A stretch of DNA of 64,000 nt from Larkinella sp051857545 (GTDB lineage: Bacteria; Bacteroidota; Bacteroidia; Cytophagales; Spirosomataceae), in contig NZ_JBPZHB010000007.1 of NCBI RefSeq assembly GCF_051857545.1, forward strand, positions 62,001 through 126,000, in the 5' to 3' direction. The stretch's first letter is position 1, and each line of letters opens with the position of its first letter. A model generated the notes under the pieces. That model did not search any database. It had not been told where the DNA came from and saw nothing but the letters and a program-made list of their open reading frames with translations. A program made the translations under genes and the position numbers. Shown here piece after piece: positions 16,845 through 26,775 of the stretch.

Positions 16845-19346
16845 ATGATACGCTATGCCTGCCTGCTACTTACCCTCTTTCTTCATCACGCCCAACCGCT
16901 TTTTTCCCAATGCATAGGGTGTAAAAATTCTGATAAAGCAAAGCAACCTGACACGCTAACCGTCAGCAGTGGGGGATTGCTCCTTTCGCCCTTGCCTACT
17001 TTCATAGCCCGCGACTCAGCTTTAATCCTCGTTATTCAGGATGACAAAATAAAACAGAAGACGCAGCTACAAACCAAATTGAAAGAAAACAAGCTGGCAG
17101 AAATACCTGCTTGTTTAAAAGAGCTATTCCTAGAAAAGTCAAATAGTATCAACACAGATATAACTAATTTTAATAAGGTTATTGATCAGGAAAAGGAGAC
17201 TACCTACGCGATTAAGGTCGGAAATGGACCGTCATTTAACCTACCGAAGCCAGACAATAACCAGAGTGAAATCAAGTTTTCAAAAGCCGGAAAAACCGCC
17301 ATTAAAATAGTTAAGAAGCACGTTGACAATACTTTTTTTAAGGAGCAATACGACAGCAGCAAAAACAAGTATGCGGATTGGAGCCGATATAAACCTATCG
17401 TCAATGAACTTTACCCCATTTACGCCCGGTACGAAGCCCGTATCCGCCAGTTGAATGTAACGATCGAGGCACTGAAGGAAAAGAAGAAATGTTGCGGCCC
17501 CGAAAATACCGGGTTACTTGAAAAGTTAAAAAATGAACGCTGTCAGTACCTTGATTCGATTCAGCGGACCCAGATCCAACTCTGTTCGATCGCGTATCAG
17601 GTGATCAAATCAAACGAAAAGTGGATAAATCACTGGCTTTGGTACACGGGTGGAAATCCAGTCCTGAATCCGTTCGGCGTCACCTCGCCCACGGAAGCCA
17701 ATGCTGAAATTGATCGGCAACTGGCTTCGGCCGAAGCCACCCTCCGGCTTTATCAGGCCCTCATGGACAAATGCTGTGAATCAACCGTGATCAAGGACAT
17801 GTTGGACACCCTGAAACCGGCTATTTCCGAACTGACGCTGGTTCTGGTAAAATTGCGCCAGGAGAAAGAAAAAGCGCCCGTGCGACAGAAAGCGTACGAA
17901 GACTGGTTAAAATCAACCGCTCAGACCGAAACCGTGTTGAACGAAATCGTACTGTATGCGTCCGACTGTCCACAAATCAACTGGATGACGCATTATGACG
18001 CCCAAAGCAACTACGCCACCATGCAACCGGATGGTTTACTACCCGATCTGGTTTTTGAAAAAGATGCGCTGCGTGGCCTGGTACACAATATCCCTTCGGG
18101 AAGAAAGGTATCGGCCAAAGAAGTCGTGAAAGAAGCGAAGCTTCGCACCGAGATCGACGTGCAGACGGATGAATTTGCCGGTGCATTCACCCAGGCACTC
18201 GTCAACAGCAACGCGATTTCCGCGCTGTTCAATCAGCTCAGCGGTATTTTAAATACGATCCGCACGGTCGGAAACCTGGGCGACAGCTCTCTAAAAGTTG
18301 ATGACCAGGCTGGGGTCAGAGCACCAGTGGAAAATGCCCGCCAGGCGCTAATCGTCGAAAAGTTACGGGAACTGCTGGCTCCCTTGCTGGATGGAAAGTC
18401 GGACGCACAGCAACTGGACGAACTGTCGTGTATCCTGAAATATCCGCTAGAGTATAAGAATAAGTTAAATGCGGCCATCCGACTCGAAAACAATAAAGCA
18501 AAGCCCGTTTCGGACGCCGAATTTAATGAAGCGTTACAAATGCTGATAAATGAACGGAAAGACAAACTAAGAGTGGCTGAAGAAGCGAAAAATAGTTGTA
18601 CTGATCAACTGGCCATATTCGATTCTTCCAGCTCATTAATCCGCTGGTTGATGGAACAAACCGAACCCCCAATTGACGATCTACAGATCGCTTATACTGA
18701 ATTCGCCCGGAAAAAAGCCAATCAGGAGCCGGTTTTACGATCGGAAGATGTGCTTATTAATGAGAGCCGGACCGCAAAAGGCACCAATGACATAAGCTAC
18801 GACATTTTTGAAGCCGGAAAAGAAAAACCCGTCGCTACCGGCAGTTATAAAACCTATCACACGGTTCGTTTCTGGCCATCGGTCAGCATTAATTACGTGT
18901 TCGGATCACGGACTGTATCTGTTTTCGACAACGCCACCGGGCAGTTCCGCACGGACACCGGCATCGACAATTTTGAAGCGGTGGTGGGGGTAAAATGGTA
19001 CCTGGGGCCAAGTAATCTGACCCGAACCGCTACCCGAACCCGGTTTATCAAAAATACCGCCGATAAAGAGTATAATTTCCCCCGGGGAAACAGTGTGTTG
19101 GGTAAGCTCTTTCTGACCGGCGGACTAGGGGTCACCCACAAGTTCCTAAAAAACTATTTTCTGGGTGCGGGCATTGACATCGTACCGGGATTAAGCGTGC
19201 AGGGTGGCGGCAATCTGTTCTTTCGAAAAGGATACGACCTGAGGAATGGCCAGATCAGTCGCGAATATGATGTACCGACAGGCCGCTGGTTTTTTGGGTT
19301 GGCCATTGATCCGAATGTAGTTACCAAATTGATTTCAATCTTTTAA
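16845..19346 (+). CDS. Exported coiled-coil protein with C-terminal beta-barrel-like domain
   Basis: 833 residues, not recognised as a named family. A signal peptide (1-21, ending LFSQ) is followed by a mature CIGC. Long charged helices follow, with two double-cysteine turns, KKKCCGPENTG (C216-C217) and DKCCESTV (C310-C311), each between helices of similar pattern, suggesting repeated helical hairpins. From about 660 the sequence changes to alternating strands: FWPSVSINYVFGSRTVSV, VVGVKWYLG, FLTGGLGVTHKFLKN, WFFGLAIDPNV, and a terminal aromatic (ISIF). That is the look of an outer-membrane barrel or OM-associated domain. It is third in the peptidase block. Confidence 0.65.
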   Translation: MIRYACLLLTLFLHHAQPLFSQCIGCKNSDKAKQPDTLTVSSGGLLLSPLPTFIARDSALILVIQDDKIKQKTQLQTKLKENKLAEIPACLKELFLEKSNSINTDITNFNKVIDQEKETTYAIKVGNGPSFNLPKPDNNQSEIKFSKAGKTAIKIVKKHVDNTFFKEQYDSSKNKYADWSRYKPIVNELYPIYARYEARIRQLNVTIEALKEKKKCCGPENTGLLEKLKNERCQYLDSIQRTQIQLCSIAYQVIKSNEKWINHWLWYTGGNPVLNPFGVTSPTEANAEIDRQLASAEATLRLYQALMDKCCESTVIKDMLDTLKPAISELTLVLVKLRQEKEKAPVRQKAYEDWLKSTAQTETVLNEIVLYASDCPQINWMTHYDAQSNYATMQPDGLLPDLVFEKDALRGLVHNIPSGRKVSAKEVVKEAKLRTEIDVQTDEFAGAFTQALVNSNAISALFNQLSGILNTIRTVGNLGDSSLKVDDQAGVRAPVENARQALIVEKLRELLAPLLDGKSDAQQLDELSCILKYPLEYKNKLNAAIRLENNKAKPVSDAEFNEALQMLINERKDKLRVAEEAKNSCTDQLAIFDSSSSLIRWLMEQTEPPIDDLQIAYTEFARKKANQEPVLRSEDVLINESRTAKGTNDISYDIFEAGKEKPVATGSYKTYHTVRFWPSVSINYVFGSRTVSVFDNATGQFRTDTGIDNFEAVVGVKWYLGPSNLTRTATRTRFIKNTADKEYNFPRGNSVLGKLFLTGGLGVTHKFLKNYFLGAGIDIVPGLSVQGGGNLFFRKGYDLRNGQISREYDVPTGRWFFGLAIDPNVVTKLISIF

Positions 19347-19360
19347 TCCATTCAAAGGCC

Positions 19361-20356
19361 ATGCGTACCGGCATCTACCTCATTTTCTGCTTATTATTGG
19401 GTCTTACTTTGGGGTGTGAATCTAACTTTGAAGACGTCATAGACAGCGTTTATAAAGACGGGGAAATCAATGGCACCGTTTACCTCAATGATACGTTTAC
19501 AGACGCGCCAATTGTCATTGCACCGGAAGCAACCATTTACCTGACGGCGACCGGCAGTGCCACCACCTACCTAATCAGCACAACCGCGGTTTCAGACGGC
19601 AAGTTTACCTTTTCCCATCAGCCTGCCACCGAAAATTTTTACGTGGTCGGTCGGTTCAAAAATAAAGAGGGCATCCAGTTTGAAAAAGTCATGTCGTATA
19701 CTGATTTCAAAAATGATCCTAAATTACTGCTGGAGCCTCAATACCCCGGCGGAAAAATCAAGGTAAGGGCCGTCAATTCTGCGAATCAGCCAATCTTCGG
19801 AGCCGATATCCTGCTCTTTATCAACCAGGAACAAGCCGAATCAATTGCCGGAACCGCCCCCGCCGGGCAAATCCGGCAAAAGACGACCAACGAAAAAGGA
19901 AACGTTTTTTTCTATGATCTTCCAGCGGGTGACTATTACCTTGCCGGAAAAAAAGACCTTCTGGTTACCAGCCCAACGGCTGTGACCGTCAGTCAATCCA
20001 ATGTAAATAGCTTCACAACCGTTCAAACAACACCGGCATCCCTAACGCTTACCATTCCGACGGAATTAACCGTCACCGTCAGGGATCTTAATTCTGACCC
20101 GGTGGCTGGTGCAACGGTTTACGTTTTCAGCAGCCGTACGCAGGCAGCTTCCATCACAACCACTTCGCCCGCTGCCATTGGGAGCAAAATCACCGATAAA
20201 AAGGGAGAGGCAAAGATCAGTGGACTAACCGCCGGTACAACGTATTACATTGATGCCAAAGCGACATTTACGGTCAATAATACGGCTCAGGAACGAACCA
20301 ACAGTACCGGCCCTGTCTCTGCAACCCGCTCTCAGCCCGTATCGCTTACGTTGTGA
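19361..20356 (+). CDS. Lipoprotein with repeated carboxypeptidase-regulatory/Ig-like domains
   Basis: 331 residues. The lipoprotein signal ends LTLGC (Cys 19). Three beta-sandwich units follow: about 30-115 (GTVYLNDTFTDAPI), 120-225 (GKIKVRAVNSANQPIFGAD) and 230-331 (LTVTVRDLNSDPVAGATVYVF). Units 2 and 3 share the pattern of a G-A-D/T strand, then TTNEKGNVFFYDLPAGDYYLAG or TDKKGEAKISGLTAGTTYYI, which is the CarboxypepD_reg/CNA-B style fold. It is probably a surface or periplasmic scaffold. It is the last gene of the block, 14 bases after the 833-residue protein. Confidence 0.72.
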   Translation: MRTGIYLIFCLLLGLTLGCESNFEDVIDSVYKDGEINGTVYLNDTFTDAPIVIAPEATIYLTATGSATTYLISTTAVSDGKFTFSHQPATENFYVVGRFKNKEGIQFEKVMSYTDFKNDPKLLLEPQYPGGKIKVRAVNSANQPIFGADILLFINQEQAESIAGTAPAGQIRQKTTNEKGNVFFYDLPAGDYYLAGKKDLLVTSPTAVTVSQSNVNSFTTVQTTPASLTLTIPTELTVTVRDLNSDPVAGATVYVFSSRTQAASITTTSPAAIGSKITDKKGEAKISGLTAGTTYYIDAKATFTVNNTAQERTNSTGPVSATRSQPVSLTL

Positions 20357-20440
20357 AGATGAACGGTAGCTTACGATAAAGTAGGCTTTACCCGATTAAA
20401 CCAATCAACCCATTCCTGCCTGGTCAAGCAAGCGGCCACC

Positions 20441-23400
20441 TCATTGCACCCGAACCAACTGAACACCCAAAACCGGACGACCATCAGCCGTAACGCCTTG
20501 TATCACCACGCGTACCGTTCGGACGACATCCGATAACGGAAACCGGAGCTGGCTCTGCCCCTGACCGTCGGTTTGCATCATGGGTTTCCAGTACAAGACG
20601 TCCCGGTAATCGGCGGGGCCAGAAACAGTGCCGGTCGCTGCGTCCGCATCATAGCGGGGAACATAAAATTCGCGCTGCACCGACGGATACCCAATGAATT
20701 GAATCGGTGTCATGCCCGCCTGGGGTTTGGCTTTTCCCTGCATCGAACGTTTGCTTTTGGAGTAAAAAGCAATCACGCCATTCCCGCCCCGAACCCCGTA
20801 GATACCGGCTATACCCCCATTTTTCAGCAATTCGACCCGTTCAATATCGCCGGGATTGAATTGCATCAAAGCGGTTCCATCAGGGTCCTGAATGGGAATA
20901 CCATCGATCAAATACAAGGGCTGCATTCCACTTTTGAAACTATTTACACCCCGGATAAAGACCTTGTAGCTATGCGCTTGCGCGGCTCCCTCCCGGGTAA
21001 TCGTCACACCTGCCAACCGACCCTGAATCATTTCGTACAGATTCGAATAGGTTGGCGATTTATCGTCGAACACCAGAACAGCATCAGCCTCGTTGTGCAA
21101 ACTACGCCGTTGAATGTCCTCGGGTCTCTCCTCGTTTTTTCGCGCCCGAACCGTTACTTCTTCCAGCACTTTCGTCGTTTTATCCCGGTAAAAAGCGGCA
21201 TTTGCTCCCTGCCGGATTCGAACTGCTTCGAGGTGTGTGCGCAACATCGACCCGTTGGGCGCACTCGTTAGTTGACTGGCTTCCCATTGTTGGCCGGGCC
21301 TTTCCTGAACCAGAAAAGCTTCCTTGGAAGAAAGAATATTTCTCTTACGATCAGCGAGTTGCGTCATCAACTGAATGGTATCCGTAATGGCCAGCTCTGC
21401 CAATCGAAACCGCCCCTGTTCGTCAGCACCCGTCGATTTTACGAACGATTTCCCGGTTCCTGTCGTCGCTACAGTAATCTGCGCGCCGGAAATGGGCTGA
21501 TTTTTCGCATTCAAAATGCGGCCCCTGAGCGATACTCCGCCCAGCGAATCCGTAGCGGGCGTGCCACTCACCCGGCGCCAGCCCTGTGTCAGCAGCAGGT
21601 CGTCCAGCGCCTGGCGGGTTTCGGCCGAGTGATTCTCAACGTAGCGATTGGGATTTTCGATCCGTCCCCGAAGCTCTCCCGTTAGCAACAAGTGTGCCTG
21701 CAACGTTGCGTCGGCGGTATCATCAGGCACCTGGCCGGCATCGGTAATCGACGCCGACAAAGCACCTGAGGCCGGTGATCCATTATCGTTCAGCGTAATG
21801 CTCAGGGTAACCGGTTCGCGGGGTTGATACCGGTTTTTGTTGAAACCCATCCGCACCCGAACCGGCGCAATAACCTCAGGCACAAAAACCAATCGCTCGG
21901 CTTGCGGCCTGGCCTTGGCATCGTAAAGGGTGATTTGCGCCAGGCCCGGCAACCAGGTCATCATGGGTAAATTTACCTTCGCCACCCCATTTTGCAAGAG
22001 AATTTTTCGCTGATCGACCACCCGGCCATGCTGCTGAATCAGCACATACGCGGAGTCGCTAACGGCCCGGTTAGAATTCCTGATGGTCAACGCCAGTTGG
22101 GTGGTATCGCTAACGGCATCGGCCGAAAGCAACAGCCCTTCCGTTTCAGGTTTGGACAGGGGCACGCGTTGCGGCTGGTGGTTATACACTACTTCGGCGT
22201 AATACGTCCGATGCGGTTTTGGCTCCATCGACACACTGGTCATGCCCTGCTGGTTGGTCTTGAAACGAACGACTTCTACGCCCAAATCATCCACAATCCG
22301 TCCCACGATGGACGAACCGTGCCCATTGGGCTGAACCATTTTTACGCCCAGACGCGCTGGCAATCCCGCAATCCAGCGCCCCCCTTCCGGCAAAATCTGA
22401 ACGTCTAATGACTGAGGAACCGAATCACTACGGATAGATTCCCCGTTCCGAACCAGATTATAGACAGCCACAGATCGCTCGAAAGCGGGGCGTCGCTGGG
22501 CACCATCTTCATCGGTATAGGCGCGCAGGTGATACGTTCCCGTCGTGAGTGTATCCGACAGGCGAAAATTCCCCTGGCCACGACCGTCCACGATCCGTAC
22601 CCACTGGTGCTGCACGAGTTGGCCGGTTGACGTAAGCAGGTCGACCTGTAGGGCCGTTTCGCCACCGGCTCGCTGGTGACTAGCCGCGTCGAGTAAGTAC
22701 GTACTCATCCAGAGCCGATCGCCCGTAGCGTAAAAGGGTTTATCGATGTGTACAAATACGCTGGGAGCCAATAGCTTGAATCGCTCGTTGAAAGCCGCCG
22801 TGATTCCTCCCAGACAGGAGTCGGGTGGGGCCAGTTTCCCCTGCATAGCCAAGGGCCCGTTTGGAAGAGACTCCTTCTCATTCTCTTCGGGTTTCCAGTC
22901 GGCGGGCAACATAGTCGATAACCGGTCATTCCCCATCGATCCTTTCGCTTCCATCCCTTCCGGCATCGTAATCACCCCATTGACGGTCATTTGCAGTTGA
23001 CCGCCCGGTAGTTTCATTTCCGTATAAGCGTAACGGGCATCGGGATAGGGCGAGAAATTCGAAACCGCATTTGTATAGAATACGATCAGTTTCATGGGAG
23101 AAACCAACCGGCGTTCGTTCGCTAATCGGCCGGGTTGAATCAACGCAGAAACCTGAACGGGAATCAGACGCTTGTAGTCGCCAACCGCAGCGGCCAGTGT
23201 AATGGTCCGGCGTTCGGGGGGGATCAGCCGGGTGACATCTTCCTGATAAACCTTAAAGCCGGCCTGCTCGAACGTATTATCAATCAGGCTGGCCATCAAG
23301 TGCCTGATCGACCCCTGGTAAGCAATCAGCCGGTTCCGCCGAAACCGGTTGGCCTGCCGTTCGTTCTCAGGTTTTACTTCTTCAAAACGGGCCGTACCCG

Positions 23401-23992
23401 CCGAAAAAACATTTCCTGACGGAGTGGCATCGAAATGTTGCAATGCGTAAATCAACCGATATCCTAACGCCTGATTTTCAACAATCAACGGTTCATTCGC
23501 TGTTGCATGCAAATGACCTTTATCTTCTTTAAAATCGAGAACCTCGCCGTTTACCAGCACACACTGTCCGCCAAACGGTTCGCCGAAGAGTAGCTTTTTA
23601 AACTGACGCAGGTGCCGCTCCCAGCCCTTTGGATTACCCCGTATGGTGACGGCATCCAGCATTTGCACACTGGGTTCCAACCGAAAACTGGCTTTTTGTG
23701 GGGATGCATTATCAAATCGGATTTTTTGGGCAACAGGCTGGTAACCAACGAAGGAAACGGCTATTTCAACCGTACCCAGCGGAACACCAGCCAACGTGTA
23801 AAAGCCCTTTTCGTCGGTGACTACCCCCCGCATTGATCCATTGACGTAGACGTTGGCTAACGGCATGGGTTTTCCCGATGTAGCATCCGTTACATAGCCG
23901 GTCAGTACAGCCGTCGTTTGTCCATGAGCCAGCCGGGTCGATCCCAGAAGCAGAACGGCAGTGATCCAGCCAATGAAGAAAGAGCTACGCAT
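20441..23992 (-). CDS. Plug-only TonB-related protein with MG2-like domains
   Basis: 1183 residues. Signal peptide (1-24), then a CarboxypepD_reg domain (about 28-110, TGYVTDATSGKPMPLANVYV), a long middle with macroglobulin MG2-like strands (FNKNRYQPREPVTLSITLND, about 740), a second CNA-B-like unit, and near 1000-1110 a TonB receptor plug (RRSLHNEADAVL, then LYEMIQGRLAGVTITREG, LYLIDGIPIQD, IERVELLKNGGIAGIYGVRG). The beta-barrel that normally follows a plug is missing; the protein ends about 75 residues later. Such proteins are known in Bacteroidota, with unknown role. It is convergent with the four-gene peptidase block. Confidence 0.8.
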   Translation of the reverse strand: MRSSFFIGWITAVLLLGSTRLAHGQTTAVLTGYVTDATSGKPMPLANVYVNGSMRGVVTDEKGFYTLAGVPLGTVEIAVSFVGYQPVAQKIRFDNASPQKASFRLEPSVQMLDAVTIRGNPKGWERHLRQFKKLLFGEPFGGQCVLVNGEVLDFKEDKGHLHATANEPLIVENQALGYRLIYALQHFDATPSGNVFSAGTARFEEVKPENERQANRFRRNRLIAYQGSIRHLMASLIDNTFEQAGFKVYQEDVTRLIPPERRTITLAAAVGDYKRLIPVQVSALIQPGRLANERRLVSPMKLIVFYTNAVSNFSPYPDARYAYTEMKLPGGQLQMTVNGVITMPEGMEAKGSMGNDRLSTMLPADWKPEENEKESLPNGPLAMQGKLAPPDSCLGGITAAFNERFKLLAPSVFVHIDKPFYATGDRLWMSTYLLDAASHQRAGGETALQVDLLTSTGQLVQHQWVRIVDGRGQGNFRLSDTLTTGTYHLRAYTDEDGAQRRPAFERSVAVYNLVRNGESIRSDSVPQSLDVQILPEGGRWIAGLPARLGVKMVQPNGHGSSIVGRIVDDLGVEVVRFKTNQQGMTSVSMEPKPHRTYYAEVVYNHQPQRVPLSKPETEGLLLSADAVSDTTQLALTIRNSNRAVSDSAYVLIQQHGRVVDQRKILLQNGVAKVNLPMMTWLPGLAQITLYDAKARPQAERLVFVPEVIAPVRVRMGFNKNRYQPREPVTLSITLNDNGSPASGALSASITDAGQVPDDTADATLQAHLLLTGELRGRIENPNRYVENHSAETRQALDDLLLTQGWRRVSGTPATDSLGGVSLRGRILNAKNQPISGAQITVATTGTGKSFVKSTGADEQGRFRLAELAITDTIQLMTQLADRKRNILSSKEAFLVQERPGQQWEASQLTSAPNGSMLRTHLEAVRIRQGANAAFYRDKTTKVLEEVTVRARKNEERPEDIQRRSLHNEADAVLVFDDKSPTYSNLYEMIQGRLAGVTITREGAAQAHSYKVFIRGVNSFKSGMQPLYLIDGIPIQDPDGTALMQFNPGDIERVELLKNGGIAGIYGVRGGNGVIAFYSKSKRSMQGKAKPQAGMTPIQFIGYPSVQREFYVPRYDADAATGTVSGPADYRDVLYWKPMMQTDGQGQSQLRFPLSDVVRTVRVVIQGVTADGRPVLGVQLVRVQ

Positions 23993-24018
23993 AGTTACTA
24001 AATTATCCTGTCTATCAA

Positions 24019-25218
24019 TTATAGCCCTGCGGTTTTTCGTTTCATACCATAACTCACTGCCACTACCAACAACAGCACGGCCAGGCAGCCCAAAGCAACA
24101 CGCAACGAAGAATGTTGCGCGATAAAACCCAATAAAGCCGGACCAGCCAGCATGCCGGTATAGCCCATGGTCGTGATGGCCGGTAAGCTCACCGTCGGCG
24201 AAATGCCCGGCAGCCTTCCCGCCTGGCTGAAAAACACGGGTACAATATTGGCGGCTCCCAGGCCTAACAGGACGAAGCCGATTAGCGCCCCCATGACCCA
24301 GGGACTCAGGACGGCGATGCCCAGACCCACGGCCCCGAGCAAGCTGCCTCCCACCACGACTGTTTTTTCGTTCAAACGGGCCACGAGCTTATCCCCCACC
24401 AACCGCATCGTCGCCATGGCAATCGAAAACGCCGAATACCCTACACCCGCAAACTCCGCTTCAATTCCTTTGTCATCCCGCAGAAAGATGGCACTCCAAT
24501 CCAGAACGGCCCCTTCGGCCAGAAAAATAGCGAAGCACATCAGCCCCAGAAAAATGACCCTACCGTCTAACCAACTAAACCGCTGGTTAACCGCCGTTGG
24601 TTTCTCATCGGTCGCCGAAAAGTGGGCGATCGCCTGTTGCTCTACCGCTAAAGGAAATAAGGATTGGAATTGAGTGACCGTGATCAGGATCATCAAAGTG
24701 GCAATACTGATGGCGGCATAAACGGGGTTGAGTCCCAGTTTGATCAAAAAGCCCAGGCCGAGTGACCCCAGCAGGCCCCCCACGCTGAAAAGGCCGTGTA
24801 GGGACGACATGATGGGCCTTCCGTAGAGGTTCTGCACCTGAACACCATGCGCATTCATCGCAACGTCAATGGTGCCAATGCTGGCCCCGAATATAAATAG
24901 CGTTATGGCCATCGCCGATGTGGAGGGCAGAATGACCAGCAGCGGCAAAGCCAGTGCCATAACCAGCGCTGAAACGGCCATAACGATGCGGCTGCCAAAG
25001 CGTCCCACCAGCCAGCCGGATATGGGCATCATCAGCATAGACCCACCGCCCAACATCAGCAGTAAAAAGCCCAGGTTGGCGTCATTCAAAGCCAAGCGAT
25101 CTTTGGCAAAGGGAACCATCGGAGCCCAACTGGACATGCCCAAACCGCAAACCAGAAAAATCAATTGAGTGGCCAGACGGGCTTTCAACACCTGCCCTGA
25201 TGGTAGGGCTACATTCAT
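24019..25218 (-). CDS. MFS transporter, 12 transmembrane segments
   Basis: 399 residues, hydrophobic throughout with about 12 membrane segments. The loop between helices 2 and 3 is SGWLVGRFGSRIVM, the usual MFS motif A region. The central loop carries FSATDEKPTAVNQRFSWLDGR. The pattern MSSLHGLFSVGGLLGSLGLG in helices 4-5 resembles the YbjJ/FucP-like group of exporters or sugar porters. Substrate not predictable. It starts 26 bases from the start of the minus-strand gene downstream, so it may be co-transcribed with the plug protein. Confidence 0.82.
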   Translation of the reverse strand: MNVALPSGQVLKARLATQLIFLVCGLGMSSWAPMVPFAKDRLALNDANLGFLLLMLGGGSMLMMPISGWLVGRFGSRIVMAVSALVMALALPLLVILPSTSAMAITLFIFGASIGTIDVAMNAHGVQVQNLYGRPIMSSLHGLFSVGGLLGSLGLGFLIKLGLNPVYAAISIATLMILITVTQFQSLFPLAVEQQAIAHFSATDEKPTAVNQRFSWLDGRVIFLGLMCFAIFLAEGAVLDWSAIFLRDDKGIEAEFAGVGYSAFSIAMATMRLVGDKLVARLNEKTVVVGGSLLGAVGLGIAVLSPWVMGALIGFVLLGLGAANIVPVFFSQAGRLPGISPTVSLPAITTMGYTGMLAGPALLGFIAQHSSLRVALGCLAVLLLVVAVSYGMKRKTAGL

Positions 25219-25333
25219 GGAACAACGGGAAATAAGGACTTCATCGGTTATTGTTCAATCGAATTATAAAGTCATTTTGAGCAGATTTTTACTCAGAACA
25301 CGGATGGAAGGCCGGCCGGGAAGAAAATACAGC

Positions 25334-25375
25334 AAAAAACCGCTCCAAAAATGTTGACCATTTTCGAAGCGGTTT
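25334..25375. terminator. Hairpin between two minus-strand genes
   Basis: AAAACCGCT with AGCGGTTT, and inside it CCAAAAATG with CATTTTCG. It lies 25 bases past the small lipoprotein gene's stop and can end that transcript before the MFS gene. Confidence 0.6.
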
Positions 25376-25399
25376 CACTACCAAGACCGTTGCCCCTTT

Positions 25400-25756
25400 C
25401 TATCGGGACGTATCAGCACATTTATACTGTTGCCAGTGGATTGCCGTCGTAATCCGCAAACTGCTGTTATTTTCAAAGGGTTCGATCAGGTTTCCCTTGT
25501 AATAACAACCGTCTTCTCCACTCATGATATCACCCGGCGCAATCACCAGCGGAGTACCCGTAGCGGGAGTGGCATTGCCGGTGGATTTAACAATTTCGGC
25601 AAATAGAGTAAAGCCGTTCGGACATCCTTCGATCAGCGAACTTACCGCCAGGCAATTATCCGGCCGGTGGTCGGGTCGCGAACAGCTTCCAAACAAACCA
25701 GTCAAAAATACAACACTGAGGCTGGCACAGGCGACACGCGTAAATGTTTTTTTCAT
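25400..25756 (-). CDS. Small lipoprotein of unknown function
   Basis: 118 residues. The lipoprotein signal ends LFGSC (Cys 25). The mature part has three more cysteines (DNCLAV, EGCPNG, DGCYYKG, with a late KCAD) and no family I recognise. The size, signal and position support a real gene: it is flanked by an AT-rich gap on the promoter side and a terminator hairpin after it. Confidence 0.6.
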   Translation of the reverse strand: MKKTFTRVACASLSVVFLTGLFGSCSRPDHRPDNCLAVSSLIEGCPNGFTLFAEIVKSTGNATPATGTPLVIAPGDIMSGEDGCYYKGNLIEPFENNSSLRITTAIHWQQYKCADTSR

Positions 25757-26014
25757 CTGTAAAGAAGGGGGAGTTTAGTTGTATAATTCAAACCGGGGAT
25801 TAGCCACTAAAGTACTTATTTTTATATATAAATTACTAAATACGGTAACTTAGCTTGTAACAAATAAAATGGATAAGCCCACTAAATCGGTTTCCTTCCT
25901 TTCTACTTCAACGAATCCGCCCTCTTCACTGAAAATTTTTCCCGCATTTTGAGTATCTTAAGGCTGGAATTAAAACCGCTCCGATTATTCCTGTGTTCCT
26001 TTTCGGCTGTGATT

Positions 26015-26734
26015 ATGCTGTATCGTTCTCTGTTCCTGATTGGCTTGCTGGGCATGCTGTCGGATTGTGTCCATAGCCAGTGTATCGTTACGCTGGACGC
26101 GCAAAAGCGGGTAATCACCACCTGCCGGTATTACGACTCCAAAGGCGGATTGCTCATGAACCGGCCGGATCGCAGTCAGAGCATGACGCAGGTAACCTAC
26201 CTGGGCAGCGAGTATTTGACCTTTCCCGTCTGGCAACCCGGTACGCTGGAAACCGGTGATTCGAAAAAGCCCATCCCCTGCCTGATCGCCTTTAACATCG
26301 CCAACAACGTGGTCAAGTGCCGGTTTGAGGGCGATGAGCAGGAATACGAGGTTCAGCCGGATGCGTTTACGGTCAATGGCATGAAGTTTATCAGCCAGGT
26401 CAGCGAGAAGGGCGGCCAGACCAGCCGGGTCTACTATAAGGTTTTGTACGCGGGTAAAACCCGGGTGCTGAAACAGCTTCGCTGCAACCTGATTGTGCCG
26501 AAAAAAGAAGCGTATACCCTCGATGATCCGTTCGATGGGACGTTCCGGCGCCAGAAAACCTATTTTATTCAACGGAGTAATGACAGGCCCCGGACGGTGA
26601 GCTTGTCCCGAAAATCCGTTCTGAGTGTGCTGGACGATCCGACCAGTCGGCTCGATCAGTACCTCACCCAACGGAAACTGGATGTCTTACAACTCGTCAA
26701 TGCAGTCGCGTATTATGACGGGTTTCAGGAATAG
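26015..26734 (+). CDS. Exported protein of unknown function
   Basis: 239 residues from the ATG at 26015 (MLYRSLFLIGLLGM), which gives a clean signal peptide cleaved before CIVTLD. A longer reading frame needs a TTG start at 25949 and would bury the signal. The mature protein is rich in strands (VTYLGSEYLTFPVWQPG, FEGDEQEYEVQPDAFTVNG, RVYYKVLYAGKTRVLKQL). This fits the conserved secreted proteins of Cytophagales that carry no Pfam name. It is a single gene, converging on the 106-residue gene on the other strand. Confidence 0.65.
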   Translation: MLYRSLFLIGLLGMLSDCVHSQCIVTLDAQKRVITTCRYYDSKGGLLMNRPDRSQSMTQVTYLGSEYLTFPVWQPGTLETGDSKKPIPCLIAFNIANNVVKCRFEGDEQEYEVQPDAFTVNGMKFISQVSEKGGQTSRVYYKVLYAGKTRVLKQLRCNLIVPKKEAYTLDDPFDGTFRRQKTYFIQRSNDRPRTVSLSRKSVLSVLDDPTSRLDQYLTQRKLDVLQLVNAVAYYDGFQE

Positions 26735-26775
26735 ATAAAAGAGGTGAGACGAGGCATAAAAGCCGGAGATTGATT

